A stretch of 64,000 nt of DNA from CAVWXT01 sp963759115. Lineage in GTDB: Bacteria > Planctomycetota > Planctomycetia > Pirellulales > Thermoguttaceae. Shown piece by piece: positions 61,713 to 64,000 of this stretch. Position 1 is the first letter of the stretch. Each line of letters starts with the position of its first letter. The notes under the pieces were generated by a model. It was not told the DNA's origin, made no database searches, and saw only the letters and a list, made by a program, of their open reading frames with translations. The DNA lies in the NCBI GenBank assembly GCA_963759115.1, contig CAVWXT010000008.1, positions 1 through 64,000 on the forward strand, written 5' to 3'. The position numbers were made by a program, and so were the translations under genes.

Positions 61713-62498
61713 GTGCGCTTGTGAGTGTATCGAATCAGCAAGGTGCAAGTCCTTGTCGAAGTTGGGTTTGAACTTCGTAACCGAAAGTAACTGCGTCCTC
61801 GTGAGAGGGGGTGGAGAGCAACTGAAGGTGAACGGCTGGTCCGCAGGATGACGAACTCGATTCGGCCGGTTGTCGTGGCGAGCCTGCTAGGAAAAGGCGA
61901 AGCCCAAGTGACGCTGTGGTCCTCGCAAGGGATGCGGTCGGCAGACCGCGCGGTAAGCTCCGGGGGGAAACCAAACCAAGCCCCAGAGGCGGCAACAGGT
62001 GGTTGGAGGCGGAACGGTCGGAAGGTTTGATACATGAAGCAAGGAGACCTGGGCGGGTACAAGGACGAAGTTCATTGTCCCTGATAAGGATACGAAGAAT
62101 CGACCGCCCAGGAGTCAGAGCGTCCATACGAGCGAGGAAGCGGGGCAATGCCCGTCGAGCAAAGGGACGCAGGAAAGGGGATGAAACATGACGCACGGCC
62201 AAAACCACACCGTACCGCGAGTGTCGGCAACGACTAGCCACGACGGACTGCGTCAGGCACACGTAACTTGGCTCAGATTGGCCGCACCGTCGATGTTGCA
62301 TGTTGGTGGCCTTCCCGTGAAGGTCAGGGCCTTTCGCTTCTGCCGATCCCGAGAAGGAACCTTGTTTCCTTCCCGCGCTCGGTTCACCAATCCTCTACGA
62401 GGTAACACCACTAACCGGAGAGCCGGATGCGGGAAATCCGCCAGTCCGGTTCGGAGGGAGGGGAGGCCGGGAACTTAACCGGCCTTCCCTACCCCTAT
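61713..62498 (+). ncRNA. ORF-less group II intron
   Basis: The 786-nt element starts GTGCGC and ends CCCTAT, fitting the group II rule GUGYG...AY. Domain V is clear at 62420-62452 and is followed by a domain VI stem (AGGCCGG / CCGGCCTT with an unpaired A-containing loop). The 5' part contains GGTGCAAGTCC and AGGCGAAGCC-type motifs seen in domain I of bacterial introns. No reverse transcriptase/maturase ORF is present in domain IV, so it would need a protein in trans or may be dead. Removing it restores the repeat as CCTCCTA-CAATTC, as in the other copies. Confidence 0.85.
62420..62452 (+). ncRNA. Group II intron domain V
   Basis: The 33-nt hairpin begins GAGCCGGATGCGGG and closes CCGCCAGTCCGGTTC, with a short GAAA-like tip (AAAT) and the usual bulge. 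It has the conserved size and base-pairing of domain V, the catalytic centre of group II introns. The downstream sequence GGAGGGAGGGG is the normal link to domain VI. Confidence 0.85.
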
Positions 62499-62567
62499 CA
62501 ATTCTTATTTGGGCAACTGATCGGCCTTATCGGGGCTTTGACGGCGATTCCGTCGCGGGCACCGCAC

Positions 62568-62700
62568 CTAGTGCCCCACCCGTGCTGTGTTGACAGCTTG
62601 GGTGCCACTGGCCGCTTGCCGGCCAGTGCAGGAATCGGCCACAGCACGGGCTGACAAGCAGCCCGTGGCACCCGCCAAGTCCGGTCGGTCGGGGCACTAG
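62568..62700. repeat. 133-bp nested palindromic element
   Basis: The ends CTAGTGCCCC and GGGGCACTAG are perfect inverted repeats. Inside, CCCGTGCTGTG pairs with CACAGCACGGG, and a third hairpin CACTGGCC-GCTTGC-CGGCCAGTG is perfect in eight pairs. No ORF and no clear target duplication. It ends five bases before the stop of the last gene and may act as a terminator on the minus strand, or be a non-autonomous mobile repeat. Confidence 0.65.
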
Positions 62701-62705
62701 CGGGG

Positions 62706-64000
62706 TCACGGCAGTTCCGGCACGTTCTCCACTGCCTGCTGCTGCGTTGCCAGTTGATCGAGAAATGCCGCTCCGATCGGCGGCGCGAACCGCCGAGCCA
62801 GCCCCCGGTAATGATCGATGCCGGCCAGCAGATTCTGTTTGAATTCGCGGACGTGTGCGGGCGTGATCGAACCAAGGCCGAGGTGGCGCTTCTGAATTTG
62901 GCTGCGGAGGTACTCGACATAGAGATCGATCTCCCGCAGGAACATGTGCGGACGAGCAGAACCGTTCAAGAGCGAACTGCGGCCGTAGATGTGCCCGACC
63001 ATCTCTTCGAGCGTGGCGACGCGGGAGAAGTTGACGATGTTGGGACCGCAGCACACGGCGGGCGTTGCCGCCGGGTCGATGCCGTTCTTCAGGGTGGCCG
63101 CGCCGGCCAGATCGTGGCAGATGCAGGACTTGGCCAGCACGTCTTCGCGCCGGGCCGCTCGCTGCTCGTCCGGGAGGTCCTGGCCCTGGAGTTGCTCCAA
63201 CTTGAGCCTCTGATACTGATGCGATGCGGTGCAGATCGGCGTCTTGGTGAACTCGGTGTTGAACAGCCTGACGAAGCCCTTCCAGCAAGGACTCCCCGGC
63301 CGGTTCTCGGCAATGCGGCGGCGACGGGCTTCCTCGCTCGCCGAGGTGCGCAGGTTCCAATAGGGCAGCCCGAAGGGGGAACTATCGCTCAGGTATACGT
63401 CGCCGTCCTTGGCGTTGCACAGCTTGCGAAGGAGTTCGTCGTCCACGTTGGTGACCTCGGGCACGAGCAGAAACGGGGTGGCCCAGCCGGTGCCATCCAC
63501 GCCGTAGTATTCCCGCAACAGCAGGTCCTCTTCCGCGGTCCCGATGCCGCCCTGCGCCGTGATGCGGACGGCCTGCGGCTCCGTGTCGGCGGCCCGGCCG
63601 CGCTCGGCCGAGCGCCTTGGCGTACGTGGCAAACAGTTGCTCCACCAGTTCGGCCTTCCGCTGCCGAAACTCCTCCAGGATCGGCCCCAGGAGCAGACCC
63701 TTCGTGGCAAACGCATGGCCTCCGCAGTTCAAGCCCGACTCGATCCGGTATTCCGACACCCAGAGCCCTCGCTTGGCAAGAAACTTTCCCTGCACCGCAG
63801 CCGAGTGGAAGTCGCTCACCTTCAGCACGATCTTCTTCTTGAGCCGACCGTGCTCGTCCGGAAAGAAATCCGGAAATTCGGCCGCGTACGAGTACAGGCG
63901 AGGGTTCATGCCGGCCGAGAACACGATCGACGAGGTGAGCGCGCTTTGGGCGAAACCACGCAAGGCCGCCGATGCGTCACTGAACTGGGGCGCCAACTTC
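62706..64000 (-). CDS. Unrecognised conserved-type protein, partial at the window edge, one frameshift
   Basis: The gene continues beyond 64000. Near the edge it reads AALRGFAQSALTSSIVFSAGMNP ... SDFHSAAVQGKFLAKRGLWVSE ... GLNCGGHAFATKGLLLGPIL. After a shift near 63610 it continues VRITAQGGIGTAEEDLLLREYYGVDG and LSDSSPFGLPYWNLRTSASEE. A Cys-rich part (KSCICHDLAGAA ... PAVCCGPNIVNF) follows, and it ends ENVPELP. The GGxGT and CGGHAF segments recall FMN-binding nitronate-monooxygenase-type barrels, but the match is loose. The cysteines might bind a metal. I cannot name its function. Confidence 0.55.

Larger units (their letters stand above)
61614..62548. mobile_element. MITE-like repeat copy 3 carrying a group II intron, bounded by 19-bp direct repeats
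   Basis: TCGGGGCTTTGACGGCGAT occurs at 61614-61632 and 62530-62548 without a mismatch. Inside are the repeat hairpin (arms 61647-61669 and 61689-61712) and, after the intron, the right end AACTGATCGGCC seen in the other copies. The left end is less well conserved (GCGATCTGTTTTCC). The 19-bp repeats look like a target duplication of the palindromic element, which the intron entered later. Confidence 0.7.

Overview
The window looks like chromosomal DNA of a GC-rich planctomycete, probably from a metagenome assembly. The evidence is a family mix typical of that phylum: an SHD1-domain secreted protein, Tat-exported Gfo/Idh/MocA and enolase-superfamily proteins, a DUF4091-like protein, a secreted PQQ-type propeller and an exported sugar-isomerase-like protein. 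The lineage is inferred from gene content, not from a marker gene. Many conserved genes (about 17) are broken by one or more single-base frameshifts, often in G/C-rich runs. Sequencing indels explain this better than mass decay, so most are listed as one CDS with the shift noted.

Layout. 0.5-9.4 kb: a minus-strand restriction-like defence locus with an HTH protein, a PLD-SNF2 helicase, an ISP/Eco57I-like methylase and a 57-aa protein. The methylase is split by a precise 1,642-bp insertion carrying a 513-aa protein of an uncharacterised family. 9.5-14.3 kb: a DUF4091-like hydrolase, a Gfo/Idh/MocA oxidoreductase and a zinc-ribbon protein. 14.5-19.9 kb: an integrative element with stacked small ORFs, a RepA-like ATPase, CCCCGACA repeats and a tyrosine integrase whose 3' end lies inside a tRNA(CAU) gene. 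20-25 kb: a KAS III-like enzyme, then pfk, pyk and a carbonic-anhydrase-like fragment. 25.2-26.3 kb: an IS30-family element.

26.3-33.6 kb: an operon-like run of RND adaptor, RND pump, SulP transporter and K+ channel. 33.8-38.9 kb: PPK2, GH13 and GH63-like genes in a tight operon. 39.1-47.3 kb: a sigma-54 regulon. One PAS-GAF-AAA+ activator sits between two sets of mostly secreted proteins. Each set has a -24/-12 promoter and, about 120 bp upstream, the same 16-bp palindrome CTCCAA-N4-TTGGAG.

47.7-53.3 kb: enolase-superfamily enzyme, DegT aminotransferase, sodium:solute symporter and exported sugar-isomerase-like protein, probably uptake and metabolism of an unusual sugar or acid. 53.8-61.3 kb: ComEC, a PQQ-like protein, a secreted protein with an internal duplication and a DEAD-box RNA helicase. 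61.6-62.7 kb: a repeat nest holding an ORF-less group II intron inserted right after the hairpin of a palindromic MITE-like repeat. Two other copies of that repeat, each 119 bp with flanking direct repeats, lie at 47.5 and 53.4 kb. The window ends inside an unrecognised gene.

The most novel items are the paired sigma-54 circuit, the intron in the repeat hairpin, the insertion with the 513-aa protein, and the PLD-SNF2/methylase defence locus.
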